Positions 6,995 to 16,642 of a stretch of 64,000 nt of DNA are shown here, piece by piece. Made by a program: the position numbers and the translations under genes. The stretch is taken from positions 1 through 64,000 of the forward strand of contig CBDCSV010000003.1 in the NCBI GenBank assembly GCA_965221855.1. Direction: 5' to 3'. This DNA is from JAJDXO01 sp965221855. Lineage in GTDB: Bacteria; Pseudomonadota; Alphaproteobacteria; Rhodospirillales; UBA2165. How positions within the stretch are numbered: position 1 is the first letter of the stretch; each line of letters begins with the position of its first letter. A model generated the notes under the pieces. The model was not told the origin of the DNA. It did not search any database and saw only the letters and a program-made list of their open reading frames with translations.

Positions 6995-9984
6995 GAGGCT
7001 TCCTTCCCGGCGGCGTCCGCCGGCGCATCGATCAGCCGACGGTAAATCTCCCGGACCGTTCCGGCGGTCTCGTCCATCCGCGCCAGCAAGGCGTCCACGG
7101 TCTCCGATCCCGTCGCGCCCGCCAGGATGCGCTCCAGCCTGGCCGGCATGGTGTCGGTGATGACGTCATCCAGGAACCCCTCGATGGTCAGCCGGAACAC
7201 CCCTTGAACGGCTTGCCACAGACCGAGCGCCTCCCTGAGCGTCTGATAATCGGCTTCCGAGACCACCTGCTCGCTGTAGAGTTTCTCCAGCGCCTGGCGG
7301 GTATTGGCCGCCAGCACGGCGGGGTGCGCGTGACCGTGGCGCAGCTGGAGATACTGGATAATGAATTCCACATCGACCAGGCCGCCCCGCCGGTGTTTCA
7401 CTTCCCACGGCACTTCGGCGCCGTGCTCCTCGGCGATCCGCCGGCGCATAACCGCCACATCCCGGACCAAACGTTCCCCGTCGCGCTTTCGGGTGAGGGT
7501 TTCGCGGATCACGTCCTCGATCTTCTCGCGGATGGTCCCGGAGCCGCTCAACACCCGCGCCCGGGAGATGGCGAGGTTTTCCCAAGTCCAGGCCGAGTCC
7601 ATGTGATACTGCCGGAAGGCTTCGAGGCTGGAGGCGATGGGCCCGGCATTGCCCGACGGCCGGAGCCGCATGTCCACTTCGTACAATTTGCCTTCGGCGG
7701 TGGGCGCGGTGATGGCGGTGATCAGCCGTTGGGCGTAGCGGGCGAAATACGGGCCCGGCGACAATGACCGTTCGCCGTCCGATCCTTCGCAGCCGGGATC
7801 GAAATCATAAACGAACACAAGATCGAGGTCCGAGGTCGGGGTCATCTCCCGGCCCCCCAGCTTGCCGAGCGCGACAATCGCAAGCTCGCCGCCGGTGATC
7901 CGGCCGTGGCTCCTGGCAAACTCCGCTTCGACGGCCGACTGCAGAACCCGCAGCGATACATCGGCCGCCGCCGCGAGGTCGGCGCCTGCCCGGTCCCAGG
8001 TTGTCCGGTTGAGCAGGCACTGCACACCGATCTGAAACTTGCGGTCATTGCTCCACCGCTGGATCGCGTCGAGGGCGTCTTCGAAATCGTCCAGCGGGTC
8101 GACGGCCGCGCGGAGATCAGCTTCGAGCCATGTTTCCTCCGGCGGTTGATCGAGGAAGTCGGCTTGCAGGACGCTTTCAAGCAGGGCCGGGTGACGGCCC
8201 AGGTGACTGGCGAGCCGGGGCGCCGTTCCGGTGATTTCGCCGATCAAATCGAACAGGGCCGGATTGGCCCGCAGCATGGAAAACAGTTGGATGCCCGCCG
8301 GCAGGCCGCGCAGAACGTCGTCAAATCTGGCGAATGCCGTGTCCGGGTCCGTGGTCTTGCCGAACGAGGTGAGGAGCAGGGGGACCAGTTCGGTCAGAAT
8401 CTGGCGCGCGCGTTCGCTGCGGGTTGCCCGGTAGCGCGAATGATGCCAGGCCCGGATGGAGGCCGCGACCCGGCTGGGGTCGGTGTAGCCCAGCAATTTC
8501 AGGGTCTCCATGGTATCCGGGTCGTCTTCGGTTCCCGTGAAAATCAGGTTGCCGCTCACCTCGGCGTCAACGCCAAGGCCCGGTTCGTCTTCGAACAGCT
8601 CGGCGTAGTGACTTTCAACCGTCCGCAGAATTCTCAGCAGCTCGGTCTTGAACGCGTCACTATTCTCGAACCCCATGAAGATGCCGATTTCGGCGACGCC
8701 TTCATCGTCGCCGGGCAAATCATGGGTCTGGCGGTCCTCGACCATCTGCAGGCGATGCTCCAACCGGCGAAGGAATTCATACGCCTCGGTCAGCTCCTCC
8801 GCGACGCCGGCTTCAACCTGACCCGCGGCAACCAAGCCTTGCAACGCGCCGAGGGTGGTCGGCATCCGCAGGCTGGGGTCGCGTCCGCCCCAGATGAGTT
8901 GCTGGGTCTGGACGAAAAACTCGATCTCGCGGATGCCGCCGCGTCCCAGCTTTATGTTGTGGCCCCGCACCTTGATTTTCGCGCCCCCCCGGTGGGCGTT
9001 GATCTGGCGTTTGATGGAATGAACATCCTGGAGGGCGGCGAAATCCAGGTTGCGCCGCCAGATGAACGGCTGAAGGTGATGGAGGAACCGGTCGCCCGGT
9101 TCCTTGTCGCCGGCAACCCGGCGCGCCTTGATCATGGCCGCCCGCTCCCAGTTCTGGCCGACGCTCTCGTAGTAGGTTTCGGCGGCGGTCACCGATATGG
9201 CGGTCGGGGTGGAGCCCGGGTCCGGCCGCAGGCGCAGATCGGCGCGGAACACGTATCCGTCCTTGGTCGGCTCGGACAGCATCTTCACCAGATCGCGGCT
9301 CAAGCGGACGAAGAACCGCTGGAGCTCGTCCGGCCTGTCGGTCTCGATCACCGCCGGGTCGTACAAGACCATCAGGTCGACGTCGCTCGAATAGTTCAAC
9401 TCGTTGGCGCCGAGCTTGCCCATGCCGAGGACGATCAGCCCTGACCCGGGTTCCGGATCGGACGGCTCCAGGCCATTTAGAATGTCGGCACCCGGCGCAT
9501 GGATCAGCAGGTACCGGCAGGCCGCCGATACGGCCCTGTCGGCGAATTCGCTGAGGACGTGAGTGACGCGTTCGAGCGGCCACTCGCCCGAAATGTCCGC
9601 GACCGCGGTCAGCAGCGCGATGCGCCGCTTGGCTTTGCGAAGTGCCGCCATGAGGTCGGCCTCGGTCATCCCGGCGGCCGGGCAGGGCGGCAGCTCTCCC
9701 GCCTGCTCGAGCATGGCGTCCGGCCCCCGGGTCATCAATTCGGTGAAAAACACCGGTTCGGCGGCGGCCGAACGGGCGAGGAAGGTGCTATTGCCGAACA
9801 GCGCGGCCATCGCCTCGCCGACCCTCGTGTCCTCCAACACCGCGGCGCAGGCGGCAGGCGCCTCGTCGGCGTCCAGAAGCCGCCGCAGCGAGTCGTTCAG
9901 GTGACCAATACCGAGCGTCACCCGATCCGGATCGGCGGGAGCCGGAAATACCGCATCCTGTGACCAAATTGTTAATTGTTGCAT
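6991..9984 (-). CDS. glnE: bifunctional glutamine-synthetase adenylyltransferase/deadenylase
   Basis: GlnE adds and removes AMP on glutamine synthetase in response to PII, controlling ammonium assimilation. Two nucleotidyltransferase domains are evident. The N-terminal deadenylylase site reads LGMGKLGANELNYSSDVDL (about 186-204). The C-terminal adenylylase site reads ALGKLGGREMTPTSDLDLVF (about 735), each with its D-x-D metal pair. GlnD-PII-uridylyltransferase-type linker regions lie between and after. The ATG at 9984 has GAG upstream and gives 997 residues, normal for the family; a GTG nine codons earlier is a less likely start. The gene is coupled to DUF455 downstream and divergent from the yhdP-like gene, 77 bp away. 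Confidence 0.95.
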   Translation of the reverse strand: MQQLTIWSQDAVFPAPADPDRVTLGIGHLNDSLRRLLDADEAPAACAAVLEDTRVGEAMAALFGNSTFLARSAAAEPVFFTELMTRGPDAMLEQAGELPPCPAAGMTEADLMAALRKAKRRIALLTAVADISGEWPLERVTHVLSEFADRAVSAACRYLLIHAPGADILNGLEPSDPEPGSGLIVLGMGKLGANELNYSSDVDLMVLYDPAVIETDRPDELQRFFVRLSRDLVKMLSEPTKDGYVFRADLRLRPDPGSTPTAISVTAAETYYESVGQNWERAAMIKARRVAGDKEPGDRFLHHLQPFIWRRNLDFAALQDVHSIKRQINAHRGGAKIKVRGHNIKLGRGGIREIEFFVQTQQLIWGGRDPSLRMPTTLGALQGLVAAGQVEAGVAEELTEAYEFLRRLEHRLQMVEDRQTHDLPGDDEGVAEIGIFMGFENSDAFKTELLRILRTVESHYAELFEDEPGLGVDAEVSGNLIFTGTEDDPDTMETLKLLGYTDPSRVAASIRAWHHSRYRATRSERARQILTELVPLLLTSFGKTTDPDTAFARFDDVLRGLPAGIQLFSMLRANPALFDLIGEITGTAPRLASHLGRHPALLESVLQADFLDQPPEETWLEADLRAAVDPLDDFEDALDAIQRWSNDRKFQIGVQCLLNRTTWDRAGADLAAAADVSLRVLQSAVEAEFARSHGRITGGELAIVALGKLGGREMTPTSDLDLVFVYDFDPGCEGSDGERSLSPGPYFARYAQRLITAITAPTAEGKLYEVDMRLRPSGNAGPIASSLEAFRQYHMDSAWTWENLAISRARVLSGSGTIREKIEDVIRETLTRKRDGERLVRDVAVMRRRIAEEHGAEVPWEVKHRRGGLVDVEFIIQYLQLRHGHAHPAVLAANTRQALEKLYSEQVVSEADYQTLREALGLWQAVQGVFRLTIEGFLDDVITDTMPARLERILAGATGSETVDALLARMDETAGTVREIYRRLIDAPADAAGKEAS

Positions 9985-10061
9985 TTCAATATGCTCGGAA
10001 TTGCCGCACACTGCTGTAACAAAATCTTGTGGTCAAGCTGCGTTGAGGGTATCGAAACGCC

Positions 10062-13000
10062 GTGATTATCCACACCTTGCGCGGATTTATGCAGCTGATC
10101 GGCGCGCTCGCCGTGGGCCTGGCGATCGCCTTCGGTTTTCTGGCCTGGCGGCTGACGGCCGGACCCATCTCGCTCGCCTTCCTCTCGCCTTATTTCGAAT
10201 CCGCGCTGAAGTCCGGCGACGGTGGGTTCGCGGTCAAACTCGATGACACCATCCTGACCTGGTCGGGCGAGACCAACACGCTTGAAATCCGTGTCCAGGG
10301 AGCGAAGGCCATCGGGGAATCCGGCACGGTCGTCGCCGAGATTCCGGATCTCAGCGTCACGCTGAGCGGCGGGGCCCTGTTGCAGGGGAAACTCGCCCCC
10401 CGATCCATCTCGATCCGCAACCCGGCCCTCAATCTGACACGGCAAATCCACGGTGGGATTGAACTCGACTTGCCGGATGCGAAGGGCGCGAGAGACGGGG
10501 CGGCGGTCGCCGGCGTGATCGTACAGCAGTTCCTGGCGCCCGCGGACACGGCGGGGCCGCTCAGCCATTTGCGGCGGTTGCGAATCATCAATGGTGATCT
10601 GACGATCAACGACCGGCTCACCAATACGGTCTGGCGATCCGATACGGCGAATATCGACCTGTCCCGCGAGTTCGGCACCATCGTCGGACAGGCGGACCTG
10701 GATTTCGATGTCGGGGAAGAAAAGGCCTCGTTCGCCGTTAGCGGGTTGTTCGACATCAGTGAGGAGAGGCTCAAACTGGATGTCGGGTTCGCCAATCTCA
10801 ATCCCCGGCTATTCGCCCGGATTCTTCCGCGGCTCGATCTTGGGAGCTTCGTCGATGCGCCGGTGAGCGGCACGGTCACCGCGACGGCGACGGCCGGCGG
10901 TGAGATTCCCGAAGCCGAGTTCGTGCTCTCCACCGGCGCGGGGCACATTCTGGTGAGCGGCATCGCCGGTCTTGAGCTTCCCATCGAATCCGCCGGCCTG
11001 AGAGGACACTTCGACCAGGCGCGGGCAACCGCCTTGATTGAAGAGTTGTCCGTCGAGTTTCCGAAAGAGGGCGTGATCCGGATTCCCGACCCGGTCAATC
11101 ACGGCTTCCCCTTGCGCGGATTGAAACTGACCGGCCGGTATTTCCTGGACTTCGATCGGCTGGATATCGCCAAGCTGTCCCTGGAGTTGGACGGCCCGAC
11201 CGCCACGATAACCGGTTCCGTTCACGAAATCGGCGGCGATATCGAGTTCGAGGTCAACGGCGTTGTCAACGATTTGCCCTTCGACCGGCTGACGGAGTTC
11301 TGGCCCGCGCAATGGGGCGAGGATCCGCGAAACTGGATTTTCGCCAACATGGCCGGCGGCACGTTCAGCGAGGCGACGGTTCGCCTGTTCGGTGCGTACA
11401 ACGAAGCCGACGGGTTTTCCGTATCGGCGGTCAACGGCGGTATCGCCGTCGATGACACTCAGGTGACCTATGTCGAGGGTTTGCCGCCGATAGTCGGGGT
11501 CAGCGGCCGGGCCAAATACAATGCCAGGCGATTCGACATCGCCGTTACCGGCGGCACCTCCAATGGGCTCAACGTCCTGGGCGGGACCTTGGTGTTCACC
11601 GGCCTCGACGAATTCGACCAATTCGCCGACATCGATGTCGTCGTCGATGGTCCGCTGCAAAATGTCCTGTCGCTGATCGAAAGGGAGCCGCTGAAATTTG
11701 CGTCTGCCGCCGGCGTCGACCCGGCGGCGATGGCCGGCATGTCCAGTACGCGCCTCAAGCTGCGGTTCCTGACCGAGCGCGATCTCACCTTCGACGAGGT
11801 CGAGATCGAAGCCAAATCGACCCTCCGGGATGTCCGGGCGGACGGCCTTGTTTTTGGCTTCGACCTGTCGAATGGGCAGTTGGATCTGGAGGTTGACCGG
11901 GACGGCATGAACCTGACGGGCCGCGTCCAGGTGGCGGGCGCCGACGCCCAGGTCGGCTGGCAGGTGAACTTCGCCGGCGATCCCGCCGTGCGCAGCCGTC
12001 AGACCATCAAGGCGCGCCTCGACGCGGAGCAGCGCCGGCGGGTCTTTGGTCTCGAGCCACGGATGTTTGAACAGGTTTTCCTCGAAGGACCTACGGATAT
12101 CGGAGCCGTGCTGGTGCGGGACCGGGAGGGGATCGGCGAGCTTTCCATCGAGGTGGGATTGAACGGCGCGGATCTGGCGATCCCTCGTTTCGGCTGGCAC
12201 AAGAAGGCCGGCACCCAAGCCCGGGGAAATATTACCGCGCGCCTCGATGGCGACACCCTGCTGGATGTCCCGTCCTTTTCAATCGGCGGCGGTGGACTGG
12301 AGATCACGGGATCCGCCGGCATCCGCGACGGCAGTTTGCGGCGCGTCACCATCAGCCGGCTGGCATTCGGCGAGACCGACCTGTCCGGCATCATCGTCCC
12401 GGGCGACGATGCATGGGACATGGATGTCCGGGGTCCGAAGCTCGATCTGACCGCATGGCTGGATACCGATGACCAGGCCGAAGAAGAACGGGAGCGAACG
12501 GCATCGATGACCATTTCGCTCGATATCGACACGGTCCGGCTCCAGCCGGAACGCGCCCTTGCCAATGTTGCCGGCGCCTTGGTCTTCGATGGCAGGCTGT
12601 GGAGCCGGATGGAGCTTCAGGCGGCGCTTGACGGCGGCGGTTCCCTGAAGCTCGACCTGCGGCCCGGGAACGGGCGCCGGTCACTGAAAATCCAGTCCGA
12701 CGACGCCGGCGCGGTGCTGCGGACGTTCGATCTTTATGACGAGGTCCTCGGCGGCAAATTGCTCGTCGAAGGGGTTTACGAAGACGATGAACCCAAGCAG
12801 CCGCTGGTCGGCCGGGCGACGATCAGGGATTTCCGGGTCTCCAATACGCCGGTTCTGGCGCGCCTGCTGTCCTTCGCGTCGCTGACCGGATTTCTCGAAC
12901 TGTTGACGAGCGAAGGCCTCGCCTTCAGGAGGCTGCATGCCCCGTTCGTCGACCGCGGCGGCGTGATCGCGGTCACCGATGCCTGGGCCCACGGGCCGTT

Positions 13001-13319
13001 GGGTTTCACGGCGTCCGGCGCCCTCGATACCAATGCCTCGACCATTGATCTCTCCGGCACCATTTTGCCGGCGGGCGTGCTCAACAGTGTGCTCGGCCAG
13101 CTGCCGATCATCGGGGAGCTGCTCACCGGCGGGGAAGAAGGGGGCGGGGTGGTCGCCATCGACTATTCGGTTCGCGGCGGGATCGAAGAGCCCGGCGTCA
13201 AAATCAATCCGCTGTCCGCGTTGGCGCCCGGTTTCCTGAAAAAATTTTTGCGGACTCGCGAAAAGAAATCCGAAACGCCGCCGGCCGGGACGGATGCGCC
13301 CAAGGTCAAAACGAACTGA
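10062..13319 (+). CDS. YhdP/AsmA-family envelope protein
   Basis: This 1085-residue protein has an N-terminal membrane helix (about 9-30) followed by a long beta-rich, repetitive periplasmic region. A C-terminal AsmA-like block includes the DLSGTILPAGVLNSVLGQLP segment near 1007-1026. This is the layout of the DUF3971/YhdP and TamB group, bridge-like proteins implicated in phospholipid traffic between inner and outer membranes. The GTG at 10062 is used; ATG at 10089 is an alternative. Its stop is 22 bp from the convergent tyrS stop, with a small GC-rich inverted repeat (13335-13341 with 13344-13350) between them. Role by family; the exact lipid function is inference. Confidence 0.85.
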   Translation: MIIHTLRGFMQLIGALAVGLAIAFGFLAWRLTAGPISLAFLSPYFESALKSGDGGFAVKLDDTILTWSGETNTLEIRVQGAKAIGESGTVVAEIPDLSVTLSGGALLQGKLAPRSISIRNPALNLTRQIHGGIELDLPDAKGARDGAAVAGVIVQQFLAPADTAGPLSHLRRLRIINGDLTINDRLTNTVWRSDTANIDLSREFGTIVGQADLDFDVGEEKASFAVSGLFDISEERLKLDVGFANLNPRLFARILPRLDLGSFVDAPVSGTVTATATAGGEIPEAEFVLSTGAGHILVSGIAGLELPIESAGLRGHFDQARATALIEELSVEFPKEGVIRIPDPVNHGFPLRGLKLTGRYFLDFDRLDIAKLSLELDGPTATITGSVHEIGGDIEFEVNGVVNDLPFDRLTEFWPAQWGEDPRNWIFANMAGGTFSEATVRLFGAYNEADGFSVSAVNGGIAVDDTQVTYVEGLPPIVGVSGRAKYNARRFDIAVTGGTSNGLNVLGGTLVFTGLDEFDQFADIDVVVDGPLQNVLSLIEREPLKFASAAGVDPAAMAGMSSTRLKLRFLTERDLTFDEVEIEAKSTLRDVRADGLVFGFDLSNGQLDLEVDRDGMNLTGRVQVAGADAQVGWQVNFAGDPAVRSRQTIKARLDAEQRRRVFGLEPRMFEQVFLEGPTDIGAVLVRDREGIGELSIEVGLNGADLAIPRFGWHKKAGTQARGNITARLDGDTLLDVPSFSIGGGGLEITGSAGIRDGSLRRVTISRLAFGETDLSGIIVPGDDAWDMDVRGPKLDLTAWLDTDDQAEEERERTASMTISLDIDTVRLQPERALANVAGALVFDGRLWSRMELQAALDGGGSLKLDLRPGNGRRSLKIQSDDAGAVLRTFDLYDEVLGGKLLVEGVYEDDEPKQPLVGRATIRDFRVSNTPVLARLLSFASLTGFLELLTSEGLAFRRLHAPFVDRGGVIAVTDAWAHGPLGFTASGALDTNASTIDLSGTILPAGVLNSVLGQLPIIGELLTGGEEGGGVVAIDYSVRGGIEEPGVKINPLSALAPGFLKKFLRTREKKSETPPAGTDAPKVKTN

Positions 13320-13341
13320 GCCCGGCCGGGCCAGACCGGCT

Positions 13342-14598
13342 CTAGCCGGTCACCAGTTTCACCAATGCATGCCGTTTTTTGCCCGCCGAGAGCTTAAGCA
13401 TTCGGTCGGAAAACGCGGAGGCCTTCACGGTCTCCGTTTCGCTCGTCACCTGCCGGCCGTTGATGCGGGCGCCGCCGCCCTTGATCAGGCGGCGCGCCTC
13501 GCCATTGGAGGCGGCGAGGCCGGCCCGCTTGAACAGCTCGAAGGCCTGTAGACCGCCGCCGAAATCGGCCTCGTTGATCTCGATGCTGGGCAGGCCCTCA
13601 TCCGCCGCCCCTTCCTCGAAGGTGCGCCGGGAGGTCTCCCCGGCTTCCCGCGCGGCTTCGGCGCCGTGGCAGAGGGCGGTGACCTCGGTGGCCAGGATCT
13701 TCTTGGCGTCGTTGAGTTCCGCGCCCTCGAGCGCCGCCAGACGGTTCACTTCGTTCATCGGGAGTTCGGTGAACAGGCCGAGGAACCGGCCCACATCGGC
13801 ATCTTCGGCGTTGCGCCAGTACTGCCAGAACTCGTAGGGGCCGACCATCTCCGCATCCAGCCAGAAGGCGCCGTCCGCGGACTTGCCCATCTTGGCGCCC
13901 GACGAGGTGGTTATCAGCGGCGAGGTCAGCCCGTAGAGCGACAATCCCTCGACCCGGCGGCCAAGCTCGATGCCATTGACGATGTTGCCCCACTGGTCGG
14001 AGCCGCCCATCTGCATCACACAGTCATGGCGCCTGGCGAGTTCGACGAAGTCGTAGGCCTGGAGAATCATGTAGTTGAATTCCAGGAAGGTCAGCGGCTG
14101 TTCGCGCTCGAGCCGGAGCTTGACGCTATCGAAGGTCAGCATCCGGTTGATGGTGAAGTGCGGGCCGTAATCCCGGAGCAGGGAAATATAGTTGAGTTCG
14201 TCCAGCCATTCGGCGTTGTCGGCCATGATGGCGCCGGTGGGGCCGTCGTCGAAACTCAGATATTTCTCGAAAGCGCGGCGAATGCCCCGCTTGTTCTCCT
14301 CGATCTGCTCGTAGGTGAGAATCCCGCGGCTTTCATCCTTGCCGCTGGGATCGCCGACCTTGGTGGTGCCGCCGCCAAGCAGCACGATGGGACGATGCCC
14401 GGTCTTTTGCAGCAGGCGCAGCATCATGATCTGAACCAGCGAGCCTACGTGGAGGCTCGGGGCGGTGCAGTCGAAACCGATGTACGCGACCACGGTCTTC
14501 TCGTCGGCGGCCGCGTCCAGCCCCGCATCGTCCGTGCACTGATGGACATAGCCCCGCTCGTGGACCGCATTCATGAAATCTGATTTAAAGGAGGGCAT
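13342..14598 (-). CDS. tyrS: tyrosyl-tRNA synthetase
   Basis: Class I aminoacyl-tRNA synthetase that charges tRNA-Tyr. The ATP site is visible as HVGS (HIGH-like, near residue 50) and the KMGKS loop (near 234). Tyrosine-binding segments include YIGFDCTAPSLHVG and FNYMILQAYDF. The C-terminal S4-like RNA-binding domain contains SNGEARRLIKGGGARINGRQV. The ATG at 14598 with an AAAGGAGGG site gives 418 residues, as expected for bacterial TyrRS; frames reading further upstream are not coding. Divergent from anmK, an arrangement frequent in alphaproteobacteria. Confidence 0.97.
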   Translation of the reverse strand: MPSFKSDFMNAVHERGYVHQCTDDAGLDAAADEKTVVAYIGFDCTAPSLHVGSLVQIMMLRLLQKTGHRPIVLLGGGTTKVGDPSGKDESRGILTYEQIEENKRGIRRAFEKYLSFDDGPTGAIMADNAEWLDELNYISLLRDYGPHFTINRMLTFDSVKLRLEREQPLTFLEFNYMILQAYDFVELARRHDCVMQMGGSDQWGNIVNGIELGRRVEGLSLYGLTSPLITTSSGAKMGKSADGAFWLDAEMVGPYEFWQYWRNAEDADVGRFLGLFTELPMNEVNRLAALEGAELNDAKKILATEVTALCHGAEAAREAGETSRRTFEEGAADEGLPSIEINEADFGGGLQAFELFKRAGLAASNGEARRLIKGGGARINGRQVTSETETVKASAFSDRMLKLSAGKKRHALVKLVTG

Positions 14599-14700
14599 GA
14601 GATTGATGCCTTGCCGTCTCGCGAATCTTGGCCTTGCCGCTGAAATGGGGCGTCGCTTTAGCACACTCGGGTGGTGCGAACAACAGCGCCGGCCGGCGCG

Positions 14701-15798
14701 GTGACGGCAATCCATACCGCCCTCGGCCTGATGAGCGGCACGTCGCTGGACGGCATCGACGGGGCCATCATCAAGACCGACGGCGTCGGCGTGTTCGAGC
14801 GCGGCGCCTCGTTGGCCGGAACCTATGATGCCGCGTTCCGCGGCCGTTTGCGGGGCTGCCTGCGCCGGACCGCGGCCGATCCGGCGGTGGAGGAGGAACT
14901 GACCCGCCGCCACGCGGACCAGGTCTCGGCGCTGCTCGCGAAGGCCGGCCTGACGCCGCCGGATATCGATGTCATCGGTTTTCATGGCCAGACCGTCAAC
15001 CATTCGCCCGAGGCGGGGACCACCCTGCAGCTGGGGGATGGCGCGCGGCTGGCCCGGCTTACCGGCATCGATGTGGTGAACGATTTCCGCAGCAACGACA
15101 TGGCGCACGGCGGGCAGGGGGCGCCGTTCGCGCCGCTCTATCACTGGGCGCTCGCCCGTGACCTCGAAAAACCGCTGGCGGTGCTCAATCTGGGCGGCCT
15201 CGCGAACGTGACATGGATCGGCGACGGCGAGCCCGAGGCGCCCGGCACATTGCTCGCCTTCGATACCGGCCCGGCCAATGCCCTGCTGGACGATTGGGTT
15301 GCAGGCCGGCGGGGCGCCGCCATGGACGAGGACGGGCGGCTGGCCGCCTCGGGTGCGGTGGACCGGGACGTATTGGCGGAACTGATGGATCACCCCTACT
15401 TCGGTCTCGCGCCGCCGAAGTCCCTCGACCGGATGGATTTTTCGGCCGGGCCCGCCCAACGCCTTGACGACGCGGACGGCGCGGCGACCTTGTTGGCGTT
15501 TACCGCCGCCTCGGTGGCCGCCGCCCGGCCGCATCTTCCGGGAACGCCGCGAAGATGGCTGGTGACCGGCGGCGGGCGGCACAACCCGGTGCTCATGGCG
15601 GAATTGGCCGATGCCCTGGAGACGGCGATCGAGCCCGTCGAGGCGGTCGGATGGGACGGCAATATGCTGGAGGCGCAGGCATTCGCTTATCTGGCGGTCC
15701 GGTCGCTGAGAGGTCTGCCGCTCAGCGTCCCCGGCACCACGGGTGTTTCATCCCCCGTGCCGGGCGGGGTCCGTCACCGGGCCCAGGCGGCGCCTTAG
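14701..15798 (+). CDS. anmK: anhydro-N-acetylmuramic acid kinase
   Basis: AnmK phosphorylates and opens 1,6-anhydro-MurNAc released during peptidoglycan recycling. The signature ALGLMSGTSLDGIDGA lies at the N-terminus. It is followed by VIGFHGQTVNHSP, LNLGGLANVTW, the LLAFDTGPANALLDD sugar/Mg-binding region and a C-terminal WLVTGGGRHNP segment. I choose GTG 14701, which places the signature six residues from the start as in other AnmK proteins. GTG codons at 14671/14674 would add ten residues, and neither start has a strong ribosome site. The gene ends eight bases from the convergent hydrolase stop. Confidence 0.92.
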   Translation: MTAIHTALGLMSGTSLDGIDGAIIKTDGVGVFERGASLAGTYDAAFRGRLRGCLRRTAADPAVEEELTRRHADQVSALLAKAGLTPPDIDVIGFHGQTVNHSPEAGTTLQLGDGARLARLTGIDVVNDFRSNDMAHGGQGAPFAPLYHWALARDLEKPLAVLNLGGLANVTWIGDGEPEAPGTLLAFDTGPANALLDDWVAGRRGAAMDEDGRLAASGAVDRDVLAELMDHPYFGLAPPKSLDRMDFSAGPAQRLDDADGAATLLAFTAASVAAARPHLPGTPRRWLVTGGGRHNPVLMAELADALETAIEPVEAVGWDGNMLEAQAFAYLAVRSLRGLPLSVPGTTGVSSPVPGGVRHRAQAAP

Positions 15799-15806
15799 CT
15801 CACTGG

Positions 15807-16466
15807 TCAGGCGTCGGCGTCCTCGGCCGGCTTCAGCGCCTCGTCGAGATAGGCGCCGACTTCGCGGTCGAGCTTGTCCAGCTTGTCCTGATAGAAATGA
15901 TCGCCGCCCTGGATGACGCTGAGCCCCACCGAAATGTTCTTCTGATTGTCGAGTTTGGTTGCCAGCCTGTTTACCGCGTCCAAGGGCACCTGCTCGTCCT
16001 TGTCGCCGTGGACGATCAGCCCCGACGAGGGGCAAGGGGCGAGGAACGTGAAGTCCTCGGTGCTGGCCGGCGGCGACACCGAGATGAAACCTCCGATTTC
16101 CGGGCGCCGCATCATCAATTGCATGGCGATCAGCGCCCCGAAGGAATAGCCGCCGATCCAGCAGAACCGGCTGTTCTGATTGATCTGCTGCATCCAGTCG
16201 AAGGCGTAGGCCGCGTCGCTCAACTCGCCGATCCCGGCATCGAAGGCGCCCTGGGATTTGCCGACGCCCCTGAAATTGAACCTGAGGACCGAGAACCCCC
16301 GGTCGGCGAAGGCGTTGAACACCGTGTAGACGACGCGATTGTTCATGTTGCCGCCGTGGAGGGGGTGGGGATGCAGCACGATCGCGATGGGCGCGTTGGG
16401 CGTTTTGCTCTGATGATAGCGGCCTTCGAGGCGGCCGTCGGGACCGTTGAAGATGACTTCGGGCAT
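15807..16466 (-). CDS. alpha/beta hydrolase of the HPHP-motif type
   Basis: A 219-residue single-domain alpha/beta hydrolase. The oxyanion region reads VLHPHPLHGGNMNN (30-43), followed by the FRGVG strand-turn. The nucleophile elbow is GGYSFGA (Ser108). The acid lies in VHGDKDEQVP and the catalytic His in GGDHFYQ. Short hydrolases with this HPHP signature are widespread in alphaproteobacteria and are mostly uncharacterised. The ATG at 16466 has an AGGAACC site about 11 bases upstream. The gene is divergent from the cysE-iscR-suf block and shares its 176-bp regulatory gap. Confidence 0.8.
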   Translation of the reverse strand: MPEVIFNGPDGRLEGRYHQSKTPNAPIAIVLHPHPLHGGNMNNRVVYTVFNAFADRGFSVLRFNFRGVGKSQGAFDAGIGELSDAAYAFDWMQQINQNSRFCWIGGYSFGALIAMQLMMRRPEIGGFISVSPPASTEDFTFLAPCPSSGLIVHGDKDEQVPLDAVNRLATKLDNQKNISVGLSVIQGGDHFYQDKLDKLDREVGAYLDEALKPAEDADA

Positions 16467-16580
16467 CGAATTGACAGGTTCCTGGTAGCGGGACGTGTTT
16501 CCTAAAGCGGGTCAAGTGGTTAATTCAGACCCACGAATTTGATCGGCTTATCTCAATTTTCCCCAAAAAAGCGCGCTTTT

Positions 16581-16635
16581 TTAGTTGACCAATTTAGTCG
16601 GATAACCTATATACCCGACTAAATTACCCGGGATT
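16581..16635 (+). promoter_or_regulatory. promoter of the cysE-iscR-suf block with two IscR-like sites
   Basis: TTGACC (16585-16590) and TATATA (16608-16613) are separated by exactly 17 bp, a near-ideal sigma70-type promoter. Two tracts resemble the E. coli IscR type-1 site ATASYYGACTRWWWYAGTCRRSTAT as I recall it. One is 16581-16605 (TTAGTTGACC then AATTTAGTCGGATAA) and the other 16611-16635 (ATACCCGACT then AAATTACCCGGGATT); each agrees at 21 of 25 positions by eye. The first covers the -35, the second starts inside the -10. Together they create a perfect 11-bp inverted repeat, AATTTAGTCGG (16591-16601) and CCGACTAAATT (16615-16625). IscR is encoded in the same transcript, so autorepression by holo-IscR is the natural reading. 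Confidence 0.75.
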
Positions 16636-16642
16636 AGACCTT

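Noticed and set aside
7906..9444. 512-codon plus-strand frame inside glnE
   Set aside because: It is a GC-driven antisense frame; both GlnE nucleotidyltransferase motifs lie on the other strand.
13342..15582. 746-codon extension of tyrS upstream over anmK
   Set aside because: TyrS begins with MPSFKSDFM at 14598 with a strong ribosome site; the upstream part is the shadow of anmK.
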